From IMG/VR virus record IMGVR_UViG_3300044714_000068, positions 1 to 39,840 of that record: a stretch of 39,840 bases of DNA; one strand, written 5' to 3'. The notes under the pieces are model-generated. The model searched no databases and was not told where the DNA came from. It saw only the letters and a list, made by a program, of their open reading frames with translations. Shown in pieces: positions 1-5,874 of this stretch. Positions within the stretch are counted from its first letter, which is position 1; every line of letters begins with the position of its first letter. A program made the position numbers and the translations under genes. The DNA is from a virus.

Positions 1-127
1 ATTCATAACTGAAGGCGGCAGGTCAAAAGAGAAAAGCGATTACGATGGAAGATAGGATTGAAGCATTAGAGAGAAATTATAAAGAGTTAGTACTAGCTAT
101 TCATAAGAATGTTGACTATATGGCATA
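1..127. repeat. Terminal direct repeat, left copy (circular-contig overlap)
   Basis: These 127 bases are identical to 39714-39840. The length of exactly 127, a common largest k-mer of de Bruijn assemblers, and the reading frames that continue through the join indicate that the contig is circular and the repeat is an assembly overlap. A true terminal repeat of a linear virion genome cannot be excluded from sequence alone, but P22-type packaging does not produce a short exact repeat like this. Confidence 0.93.
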
Positions 128-218
128 TTTTCATGGTGAGCAAACTTCATTGAAGGCTATTATTGAAAATGTTTTAGAATCTGAAAGGAGCAATGACGAT
201 GGCACTACCAGCAGATAA
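45..218 (+). CDS. Small acidic helical phage protein, 57 aa
   Basis: The frame starts MEDRIEALERNYKEL and ends in TAA. The N-terminal 45 residues have a heptad-like pattern of leucine, isoleucine and charged residues, so a short coiled coil is likely. The start lies inside the terminal repeat, so a truncated second copy of its first 27 codons is present at 39759-39840. It follows the 42-aa gene at 39640-39768, overlapping it by about 10 bases across the circular join, and overlaps the next gene at 199. This looks like a translationally coupled run of tiny genes downstream of the scaffold gene. Function unknown. Confidence 0.6.
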   Translation: MEDRIEALERNYKELVLAIHKNVDYMAYFHGEQTSLKAIIENVLESERSNDDGTTSR

Positions 219-354
219 TGGCAATGCACCAAAGGAAAAGAAAGAAGGGGATGCGCGAATTAATCATGTTTGCAATACAGGCGCTTATGTTCAGCAAGAA
301 GTTAAAATGAACAAACCAGCACCTAAAGAAGATTGTATTTTTGGGAGAATCTAA
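199..354 (+). CDS. Small hydrophilic protein, 51 aa
   Basis: An AAGGAG sequence at 185-190 lies 8 bases before the ATG at 199. An in-frame ATG at 193 is too close to that ribosome site. The product is lysine- and glutamate-rich with two cysteines (C25, C46) and no membrane segment. Its stop is 2 bases from the next ATG. I do not recognise a family. It belongs to the small-gene island between scaffold and coat. Confidence 0.6.
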   Translation: MALPADNGNAPKEKKEGDARINHVCNTGAYVQQEVKMNKPAPKEDCIFGRI

Positions 355-356
355 TC

Positions 357-521
357 ATGAAAAAGAACGGCTATGATTATGACGAATGTTGCTATGAAGA
401 AATGACCGATCGCGTTGGAGGTCAGAGTCAGCCACAACCATGTTATGACGAGCCATTTCAGAATGAGTATGAAATGCGCCGCAATAATCAGTTTGATCAA
501 TCTGGTATGAAAGGTAAATAG
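357..521 (+). CDS. Small Tyr/Gln/Asn-rich protein, 54 aa
   Basis: The ATG at 357 is preceded by GGGAG at 343-347. A longer in-frame TTG at 333 is less likely because it would lie inside the previous gene without a ribosome site. The protein is polar, with a Cys-Cys pair near residue 11 and a stretch of glutamine and proline. No family recognised. It sits in a tight rightward run of small genes. Confidence 0.55.
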   Translation: MKKNGYDYDECCYEEMTDRVGGQSQPQPCYDEPFQNEYEMRRNNQFDQSGMKGK

Positions 522-523
522 TC

Positions 524-754
524 ATGAACGAACGCGATTCCACCAAGGTGGCTTATGAGACTGGTCCGAAAGAAGTTAGAGACGGTAAAGGTTTGCCATC
601 TACTGGTAAACAATTCGGTAAGGATAAGATGCCGCAGAAAGATGTAGATGTAACGCCAGGTTATCCAGCTAATCCTACGATGGAGAGTAATAAGCGAGAG
701 TTGCGGATGAGTGGTGAGAGACATCCTAAACATAGGCATAAGGAGTTTCGTTAA
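524..754 (+). CDS. Basic small protein with His/Lys-rich C-terminal tail, 76 aa
   Basis: The start codon is 2 bases after the previous stop and the stop overlaps the next ATG (TAATG). The product is hydrophilic, with proline/glycine turns (residues 45-55) and a C-terminal tail HPKHRHKEFR. The same HRHKExR tail closes the gene at 1065-1325, so the two share a terminal motif although the rest differs. This could be a nucleic-acid or metal-binding tail or a targeting tag; the sequence alone does not decide. Function unknown. Confidence 0.6.
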   Translation: MNERDSTKVAYETGPKEVRDGKGLPSTGKQFGKDKMPQKDVDVTPGYPANPTMESNKRELRMSGERHPKHRHKEFR

Positions 755-912
755 TGGGCAATGTTGTTCCATTAAAAGTGCCTTGTGAAATATTGGAATG
801 CACTAGATGTGGAAGTGAAACCTTTCATATTCAGCCTAATTTCGTAGCGGTTTGTACTGGTTGCGCTTATGAAATAGTATTAGTAAGTTCTTCTTGTGAT
901 ATTTTGGAGTAA
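754..912 (+). CDS. Small zinc-ribbon-like protein, 52 aa
   Basis: The frame has two CxxC pairs (CTRC at 16-19 and CTGC at 34-37) separated by about 14 residues, the layout of a small zinc ribbon. Its ATG overlaps the previous stop, with AAGGAG at 740-745 upstream. Small zinc-ribbon proteins are common phage accessory genes with roles that cannot be assigned from sequence. A further cysteine (C48) near the end is not part of an obvious site. Confidence 0.6.
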   Translation: MGNVVPLKVPCEILECTRCGSETFHIQPNFVAVCTGCAYEIVLVSSSCDILE

Positions 913-916
913 CCAA

Positions 917-1063
917 ATGAATAAAGCAGAGATTGATATCATCATCATGAGTTTGAACTCGATCATTTCACTATTAACCACACTTGATCCAGCATTAGCT
1001 CAAAACAAAGTAGTTGCTGATTTACAGGCGGCTATTTCTACATTACAGGCGTTGGGAATCTAA
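917..1063 (+). CDS. Small hydrophobic helical protein, 48 aa
   Basis: The product consists of two amphipathic or hydrophobic helices (IDIIIMSLNSIISLLTTL, then VVADLQAAISTLQAL) with no signal peptide or clear charged boundary. It may be a helical hairpin and not a membrane protein. It is 4 bases from the previous gene and 1 base from the next. The upstream TTTTGGAG at 904-909 can act as ribosome site. Unknown function. Confidence 0.5.
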   Translation: MNKAEIDIIIMSLNSIISLLTTLDPALAQNKVVADLQAAISTLQALGI

Positions 1064-1064
1064 C

Positions 1065-1325
1065 ATGCCTAGACTAGCCTCTGATATTCCATTAATGTCT
1101 AAGCAACGCAATCCTGCTTATTCGATGATTAAGGAGCATAAAGAAATGCCACTGAATACTGGAAAGAAAGCTAAGACTGAAAAAGGTTTTAGTGAAAATG
1201 TAGAAACAGAAATGCATGCTGGAAAACCTCAAAAACAAGCAGTCGCCATTGCTTATAGTGAAGCTGGCGAACACAAGAAACATAAATCTCATTCATCAAC
1301 CCACCGACATAAGGAACACCGATAA
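1065..1325 (+). CDS. DUF6496-like small basic protein, 86 aa
   Basis: The ATG at 1065 directly follows the previous stop; a longer in-frame alternative start at 1014 would run inside the previous gene. The segment GKPQKQAVAIAYSEAG (residues 59-74) matches the short motif of phage and bacterial proteins grouped as DUF6496, whose function is unknown. The C-terminus is extremely His/Lys-rich (HKKHKSHSSTHRHKEHR) and shares HRHKExR with the protein at 524-754. The family call rests on the one motif. Confidence 0.65.
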   Translation: MPRLASDIPLMSKQRNPAYSMIKEHKEMPLNTGKKAKTEKGFSENVETEMHAGKPQKQAVAIAYSEAGEHKKHKSHSSTHRHKEHR

Positions 1326-1408
1326 TGGCTAAAGATCACATGAAAGACAAAATGAAAGACAAGAAGAAAGAGAAAGAAATGCCAAAGAAGAAAAAGGATT
1401 GTAAGTAA
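1325..1408 (+). CDS. Lys-rich mini-protein, 27 aa
   Basis: This frame overlaps the preceding stop (TAATG) and consists almost wholly of Met, Lys, Asp and Glu, with repeated KDKMKDK. It ends 8 bases before a strong hairpin. It could be a real peptide at the end of the operon or a decayed tail of the preceding gene. The stop-start overlap, used throughout this cluster, favours translation. Confidence 0.4.
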   Translation: MAKDHMKDKMKDKKKEKEMPKKKKDCK

Positions 1409-1415
1409 TCGATAG

Positions 1416-1444
1416 ACCTACCAATTCAGCGCGAATTGGTAGGT
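1416..1444. terminator. Bidirectional terminator-like hairpin
   Basis: A perfect 12-bp stem (ACCTACCAATTC / GAATTGGTAGGT) with a 5-base loop sits between a rightward operon ending at 1408 and a leftward one ending at 1454. There is no long T-run on either side, so it may need Rho or act mainly as a transcript-end stabiliser. Confidence 0.65.
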
Positions 1445-1453
1445 TATTGGTAG

Positions 1454-1705
1454 TTAGTCATCCATATTTGGTAAGTGAAAGTGTTTAGCAAACGGTTCGG
1501 TTGGCGCGCTCGGTTTATTCTTTGTCGCTAATACAATATTCTGTATCACTTCATTATCATCAACGTTCACGTTCTCTAATAGCAACTCACCACGATTGAG
1601 TTTGGCCAGCATCTCGTTCATTTGTGCTTTCTGTTGAGGGGTTAAGCTGTTCCATAGTAATTTGGCTTGTCTGCGTGACATCTTGGGGTCTGCTATACTT
1701 TTCAT
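1454..1705 (-). CDS. Unknown small protein, 83 aa
   Basis: Start chosen at MKSIADPK because AGGAG lies about 8 bases upstream. The protein is polar and helical in its first half (RQAKLLWNSLTPQQKAQMNEMLAKL) with a disordered-looking C-terminus. Its first 119 bases overlap the 3' end of the gene at 1587-1904 in another frame, an unusually long overlap for this genome. It is the last gene of a leftward eight-gene run. No family recognised. Confidence 0.55.
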   Translation of the reverse strand: MKSIADPKMSRRQAKLLWNSLTPQQKAQMNEMLAKLNRGELLLENVNVDDNEVIQNIVLATKNKPSAPTEPFAKHFHLPNMDD

Positions 1706-1904
1706 GTAATTTCTCCTGATTGTATGCGTCTAAACATTGAAGGAAATAGTTTATCGCTTCCTGATCTTTAATAATAATCGGAAACTTAGCATGTAAACGA
1801 ATGAATACCATTAGTTCCGTACTTTCTAAGCTATCTCTATCAGTATCCACATAATATATATCGCTTAGGTCAATCCATAAGGTGCGGGTTATTTGGGTTA
1901 GCAT
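1587..1904 (-). CDS. Unknown small protein, 105 aa
   Basis: The N-terminal 65 residues look like a small beta-rich domain (TLWIDLSDIYYV, then ELMVFIRLHAKFPIII followed by a helix); the remaining 40 residues are polar and probably disordered. The last 119 bases are shared with the gene at 1454-1705 in a different frame, so the tail may be constrained by, or secondary to, that gene. The start overlaps the preceding stop by one base. A similar layout (LVPINRIKYV ... SIKIVSDDG) occurs in the protein at 2763-2969, suggesting distant relatedness. Confidence 0.55.
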   Translation of the reverse strand: MLTQITRTLWIDLSDIYYVDTDRDSLESTELMVFIRLHAKFPIIIKDQEAINYFLQCLDAYNQEKLHEKYSRPQDVTQTSQITMEQLNPSTESTNERDAGQTQSW

Positions 1905-2191
1905 TATTTATCCTTAGGTGGTGATGGTAAAGTCATCCAGTATGGATAACATTCGAATGGAGTAAGCGATGCGAAGTGAGATAGTGTGTGGTCGGATCGA
2001 TAATTTGTATCTAACCCCCATCCATTACCACGATAAGATGCTATTTCAATATGTCTATCACCATTAAAAACCAATACACGCTCGTGAATATTTGGCATTT
2101 TTTCTTTAATTGAAATCCACTCATGCTGACAATACTTAATAGTTATTTCATCTAAATTTCGTGGCTGCATATTAAAATCAATGGTTGTCAT
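1904..2191 (-). CDS. DUF551-domain phage protein, 95 aa
   Basis: The protein has the landmarks of DUF551: WISIKEKMPNIHERVLVF near residues 25-42 and a C-terminal YWMTLPSPPK close to the usual THWMPLPEPP. DUF551 proteins are common in phages and prophages and have no established function. The start overlaps the previous gene's stop by one base, and it lies mid-way in the leftward island between scaffold and coat. The family assignment is firm; the role is unknown. Confidence 0.78.
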   Translation of the reverse strand: MTTIDFNMQPRNLDEITIKYCQHEWISIKEKMPNIHERVLVFNGDRHIEIASYRGNGWGLDTNYRSDHTLSHFASLTPFECYPYWMTLPSPPKDK

Positions 2192-2382
2192 TATTCCAAT
2201 TCCTTATATTGAATACTAACAATGAAGATTCCATTTTTTGTCAGGGGATTTGGTAAAAATCTAGCTAGTGGATTTATCATAGGGTCATTGCACTCTCTAA
2301 TATCATCAATAATATCGCTTATTACTGCGCCTTTATCTGGATAGACTTTACGGAATAGGATGAAATCGTTTTTAGTCGTCAT
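2191..2382 (-). CDS. Unknown small protein, 63 aa
   Basis: The start codon overlaps the stop of the upstream gene (ATGA), implying translational coupling. It reads as a small alpha/beta protein ending with a beta strand (GIFIVSIQYKELE). No signal peptide, membrane segment or cysteine pair. No family recognised. Confidence 0.55.
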   Translation of the reverse strand: MTTKNDFILFRKVYPDKGAVISDIIDDIRECNDPMINPLARFLPNPLTKNGIFIVSIQYKELE

Positions 2383-2759
2383 TCATTATCCTCATCATCC
2401 AAATCATCCTCTGGTGTAGGCTTTTCATTTTTCTTTCGCTTATCAATAGCTTTAATCAACTCTGGTTTTTTTAAATTATTAAGAGAAATAATTTTAATTA
2501 GCGATCTATTTAGGTCTTTGATTAAGAGTTTTATATCATCTATCTCTTTTTTGTTAGTTTTAATAAGAAATTCCTGATCTTTCCTGAAGTCCTCTAGTTT
2601 TTTGCTAATTTCTTTAGAGAATTTCTCTTTCTGGGTGTCTATTGATCGTTTTAAATATTCATCCAGCATGAATAGGTGTACTCCATATTTAGGCTTTGGG
2701 TCGTTGATGTTGTAGTGTCCATAGTAACTATGCATATTTCCTTGTTTTCCTTCGTACAT
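2379..2759 (-). CDS. Coiled-coil protein with acidic tail, 126 aa
   Basis: Residues about 30-105 are rich in Lys, Glu, Ile and Leu with heptad spacing, predicting a long coiled coil. The tail is strongly acidic (PTPEDDLDDEDNE). AAAGGAAAA upstream supports the start at 2759; M9 is an alternative. Coiled coil plus acidic tail suggests a protein-protein or DNA-mimic role, but this is only inference. Confidence 0.6.
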   Translation of the reverse strand: MYEGKQGNMHSYYGHYNINDPKPKYGVHLFMLDEYLKRSIDTQKEKFSKEISKKLEDFRKDQEFLIKTNKKEIDDIKLLIKDLNRSLIKIISLNNLKKPELIKAIDKRKKNEKPTPEDDLDDEDNE

Positions 2760-2762
2760 TAT

Positions 2763-2969
2763 TCATTTTCCTTTTAGTATCTTCTTTATTTCTTCATAAC
2801 GAGCTATCGCTTTTTCTTCCTCATGTCCAAAATGTTCTTCCCAATCACCATCATCAGATACGATTTTTATTGAAGTTTTGTCGCCATATAAAAAATTCAC
2901 ATATTTAATTCTATTTATTGGCACTAATGCTTCATTTCCTAAAAATGTAATAGTTTCTAGAAAATTCAT
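2763..2969 (-). CDS. Unknown small protein, 68 aa
   Basis: A small alpha/beta protein: a first strand (ETITFLG), LVPINRIKYVNF, SIKIVSDDGDWEEHF, then a charged C-terminal helix (EEEKAIARYEEIKKIL). The start overlaps the upstream stop. The pattern of hydrophobic strands followed by a helix resembles many small phage proteins of unknown role, including the one at 1587-1904. Confidence 0.55.
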   Translation of the reverse strand: MNFLETITFLGNEALVPINRIKYVNFLYGDKTSIKIVSDDGDWEEHFGHEEEKAIARYEEIKKILKGK

Positions 2970-3226
2970 TTTTTCACCTTCTTATTCGCTTTATGTTTTT
3001 TAAAGCACTCATTTTCATAAGCGGTGTAATCAGCGCTTGCTGATAATATATCATCATCTCTATGGATAACCTGACCAAGTTTTAGTGCTGAATCGACTAT
3101 AAATGCCAATGCATGACATTGATCTGATTCTGTTTCATATAAGAAGCAGCAAGCCTCTCCTAAATGATCTAACGCGGTTTTAAGTATGTCTTTTTCACTT
3201 AATTTGTTACCTTTTTCGTCTATCAT
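2966..3226 (-). CDS. Unknown small helical protein, 86 aa
   Basis: The start is placed at MIDEKGNKLSE because AAAGGAG lies 8 bases upstream; an in-frame start 13 codons earlier lacks a ribosome site and would overlap the previous gene. It is mainly helical (DILKTALDHLGEACCFLYE, then CHALAFIVDSALKLGQVI) with four cysteines scattered and no zinc pattern, and a Lys-rich end. No family recognised. Confidence 0.6.
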   Translation of the reverse strand: MIDEKGNKLSEKDILKTALDHLGEACCFLYETESDQCHALAFIVDSALKLGQVIHRDDDILSASADYTAYENECFKKHKANKKVKK

Positions 3227-3239
3227 TTTTATGCTCCTT

Positions 3240-3374
3240 TTAGTTATTACATAAACAAGATGCATAACAGTTCAAGCATTCACTAGAATCTTGATCACCT
3301 TGTATTCTGGGATTATCACAGCAGGTTTTTAAGCAAGGGCATTTGTCTTCAATTTCGCTATCTGGTTTTTGCAT
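3240..3374 (-). CDS. Cysteine-rich mini-protein, 44 aa
   Basis: This frame encodes nine cysteines in 44 residues (CPC, CC, and C-x2-C, C-x-C near the end). GAGAGGTG upstream of the ATG can act as ribosome site. The density of cysteines suggests a metal-binding protein or disulphide-rich peptide; without a signal peptide, metal binding is more likely. It is the first gene of the leftward island that faces the coat gene, so its promoter must lie in 3375-3599. Confidence 0.55.
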   Translation of the reverse strand: MQKPDSEIEDKCPCLKTCCDNPRIQGDQDSSECLNCYASCLCNN

Positions 3375-3393
3375 GTTTCACCTCTCTCGTGAT

Positions 3394-3569
3394 CCTCGAG
3401 AATCCTACCAAGTCAGCCAGCGAGGTTCTGGCATTCAGGAATGACCCTAGACTTGGTGAGAAAATAGTATCATACTTTGATTGCGTGAGTGAAACAGGCA
3501 ATTCCGCGCATGCCGAAATGGTGTGTATAGTCATCCGCCGGACAATCAAATGATGGCCAATTTATTGGC
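3394..3569 (+). promoter_or_regulatory. Structured, gene-free leader ahead of the coat gene
   Basis: The 225-bp divergent gap 3375-3599 contains an 8-bp stem ACCAAGTC (3407-3414) / GACTTGGT (3450-3457) enclosing a hairpin GCCAG/CTGGC (3416-3432). CCTCG at 3394-3398 can instead pair with CGAGG at 3421-3425. A last hairpin GCCAAT-TT-ATTGGC lies at 3556-3569, about 30 bases before the coat start. I find no convincing sigma-70 promoter pair, though one is expected for the leftward genes. Role inferred only. Confidence 0.4.
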
Positions 3570-3599
3570 TTAACTTTAATTGTTTTGGGAGACATATCC

Positions 3600-4853
3600 A
3601 TGTCCTTTTCCGGCAATTCATTTTCTACTACTAATTATATCTTAGACGAAACATTCATCCGGTTTATCAATTATCTTAACTTCGCCAAAGTGGCAAACAG
3701 AAACCTTGAAGGTGACTTCAAAGGTCTGAAATATGCAACTGGCCAAACCATTAACTATCGTTTAGAAGAAAGATATTTAGGCGGTTTCGGTGCGACTGCG
3801 ACATCCGAAGCTCGTGTTCAAGTTGTCAGACCATTAACTATTGATACACAGTTCCACACGATGGTTGAGTTCTCTGGCTTTGAACTGACCTTTGATCGCG
3901 CACGTGATCAGCCATATCTCGATCAGATGTTAAATCCACGCGCTAAGCGCTTGGCTAACATGGTCGAGTCATTTATTGCGACACAAAATTTCCAATTAGA
4001 TACTTACCAAGCAACTGGTACACCTGGCGTTCCTATTGATCAATCGACTGTATTCAATACCGATGCTTATATGACGGAATTGGGTATTCCAGAAGATGGT
4101 AATAGATACTGGGCAAACTCACCTTCTGTTTCCGCTACATTGACCAATGCTCTGTACAACGTATTTAACATGACAGTTAACCGTGGTGCATTGTTAGATG
4201 GCTTTATTGGTCACTTATCTGGTTTTGACTTCTTCAAGACTAATTTCTTGAATAGGCAAATTGCTGGTGTTGGTGAAACGGGTGGTACGCCTCCAACTGG
4301 TTATTCATTGGCAGGTACAGTAACGAATGGCCCTATTACTGGTGGCAACACGATTGTTGTTACAGGTTTGGTGGCTAACCAAGCAGCGGCATTTAACGTT
4401 GGCGACATCATTACAGTTGCGGCAGCTTCCGGTGTTTATATGGTTAATCCACTAACATATCAACCATTAGCTCAAACCGCTCAGTTTGTTGTGACCGCAC
4501 AGGTTGCATCTGATGGTTCGGGTAATGCAACTATTCCTGTCAATCCAACGATTGTCATTAGTGGAGCAAGACAAAATATTTCTGCTGCTATTCCAAATGG
4601 TGCGCAATTGTATTTGGCTAATAGTCATAACGTTTCTATCGCATTCCACAACCAAGCGATTGTGTTTGCTGCGCCTCCGATTAAAGAATTAAAAGGTGGT
4701 GTTGAAGCGGTAACTTCCTACAGTGACCTGTACAAAATGGCAATGACGTACTCTCTTGGTGCTGATATCCGCAACTATGTTCAATTAGATCGTATTGACA
4801 TTATTGCTGGTGTGGCTATTAACCCAGAGTTTGCTGTACGCGTTATGTCATAA
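3600..4853 (+). CDS. Major capsid (coat) protein, P22 coat family
   Basis: The start ATG at 3600 has GGGAG just upstream; an in-frame TTG at 3585 is rejected. The 417-aa length is close to P22 coat (430). Residues about 40-130 hold the HK97-fold N-terminal region with FDRARDQPYLDQ; residues about 240-345 look like the P22-type inserted beta domain, including GDIITVAAASGVYMVNP and FVVTAQVASDGSGNATI. It forms the icosahedral shell around the scaffold. In P22 the coat gene follows scaffold directly; here about 3.6 kb of small genes intervenes. A strong terminator follows, so coat can be transcribed at a different level from the tail genes. Confidence 0.93.
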   Translation: MSFSGNSFSTTNYILDETFIRFINYLNFAKVANRNLEGDFKGLKYATGQTINYRLEERYLGGFGATATSEARVQVVRPLTIDTQFHTMVEFSGFELTFDRARDQPYLDQMLNPRAKRLANMVESFIATQNFQLDTYQATGTPGVPIDQSTVFNTDAYMTELGIPEDGNRYWANSPSVSATLTNALYNVFNMTVNRGALLDGFIGHLSGFDFFKTNFLNRQIAGVGETGGTPPTGYSLAGTVTNGPITGGNTIVVTGLVANQAAAFNVGDIITVAAASGVYMVNPLTYQPLAQTAQFVVTAQVASDGSGNATIPVNPTIVISGARQNISAAIPNGAQLYLANSHNVSIAFHNQAIVFAAPPIKELKGGVEAVTSYSDLYKMAMTYSLGADIRNYVQLDRIDIIAGVAINPEFAVRVMS

Positions 4854-4862
4854 AGGTTTTGG

Positions 4863-4896
4863 GCGACCAGTTCATCCGCTGGTCGCTCTTTTTTTT
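4863..4896 (+). terminator. Rho-independent terminator after coat gene
   Basis: Perfect 8-bp stem GCGACCAG/CTGGTCGC with an 8-base loop followed by TC and eight T. It lies between the coat stop and the next ribosome site (AAGGAG), so some readthrough must supply the tail genes unless there is a promoter I cannot see. Confidence 0.92.
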
Positions 4897-4907
4897 AAGG
4901 AGATTTC

Positions 4908-5168
4908 ATGACAGTTAAAAATGATTCACATGAAGGTCAATTTATGTATTTAGGTCGATGGGTAGATAAATCAACTTTCAGGGCTTTTGTTTATAATGAA
5001 AAAGGCGAACATCGATTAGCAACTAATCACAAAGAATTTGAAGATTTTACGGCAAGTGGTATTTGGTTTCCGTCAAGAGAAAGTATTCCAGTTAAAGCGC
5101 AGACGATTGCAAATGACGTTTCCTCTAAAGTAGAGAAGCCAAAAAATGCTATACGCTCAAACAGCTAA
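4908..5168 (+). CDS. Small virion-region protein, 86 aa
   Basis: AAGGAG lies 8 bases before the ATG. The first 55 residues read as a compact beta-rich domain (FMYLGRWVDKSTFRAFVYNEKGE ... SGIWFPSRESIP) and the tail is polar. It sits where P22 has small genes between coat and gene 4, and it overlaps the tail accessory gene by 23 bases. A head-completion or decoration role is possible. No family recognised. Confidence 0.65.
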   Translation: MTVKNDSHEGQFMYLGRWVDKSTFRAFVYNEKGEHRLATNHKEFEDFTASGIWFPSRESIPVKAQTIANDVSSKVEKPKNAIRSNS

Positions 5169-5871
5169 AGAATTTGTGCAAGATGCGTATCAACTGATAA
5201 GCGCTAACTCGCCTACGGTGCCATTACAGGGCAATGATATGTCGAAAGGCATACATTTTTTGAATAATTTATTGAAATTTTACAGTTCTTCTGCATTATT
5301 GCTGACTATTTCGAAAAAAATTATGTTTCAAGTGCAAATTGGTCAGCAATTTGTGACATTTGGTGATCCATCCTTTGTTCCAGTGCCAAATGTGACACAA
5401 GGTCGATTAGCTAATCTCGAGAATGCCTGGTTAGAGTTAGATGGTGTGGATTATCCACTGATTAATGAGTCAAGAAATGTGTTTTATGGAAGTTATAAAT
5501 ATTTTCCACAAAAAGGTTTACCACGTTTCGTGATTATTGATAACGATACCAATTTAACAACGATGCAATTATATCCATCGCCTTCACAAGTTTATAATGT
5601 ATGGGTATATGGTAAGTTTCAGCTCGCATACATCTCTGAAAATGATGATATGTCTAGTTTGCCGCAATATTATCAGAGATTTTTGTTGTTTGCATTGGCG
5701 CGTGATCTTGCATTGTTTAAGGGGCGTTCTCGAGCTTGGACACCAGACCTCGAAAAGATGTACTTGGAAGCGTTCGACCAAATTGAATCTGTTTCTTCAT
5801 TAAACTTAGTAATAGATACTGGAAATGAGAGTTATTTAAATGGTAGTTGGCGTGTCAGAGCGGGGATATAA
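5146..5871 (+). CDS. Tail accessory factor, P22 gp4-like
   Basis: The 241-aa product starts MLYAQTAKEFVQDAYQLI and continues with a helical region (GIHFLNNLLKFYSSSALLLTISKKI), the pattern of P22 tail accessory factor gp4, which attaches below the portal and closes the head-tail junction. It is longer than P22 gp4 (166 aa), with an extra C-terminal half. Position directly after coat and before the gp10-like gene supports the call. In some relatives gp4 has muralytic activity; I see no catalytic motif here. Confidence 0.75.
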   Translation: MLYAQTAKEFVQDAYQLISANSPTVPLQGNDMSKGIHFLNNLLKFYSSSALLLTISKKIMFQVQIGQQFVTFGDPSFVPVPNVTQGRLANLENAWLELDGVDYPLINESRNVFYGSYKYFPQKGLPRFVIIDNDTNLTTMQLYPSPSQVYNVWVYGKFQLAYISENDDMSSLPQYYQRFLLFALARDLALFKGRSRAWTPDLEKMYLEAFDQIESVSSLNLVIDTGNESYLNGSWRVRAGI

Positions 5872-5874
5872 CCT

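Noticed and set aside
3358-3549. Leftward 63-aa ORF in the coat leader
   Set aside because: No ribosome site, overlaps the Cys-rich gene start and the structured leader; translation has no protein-like pattern.
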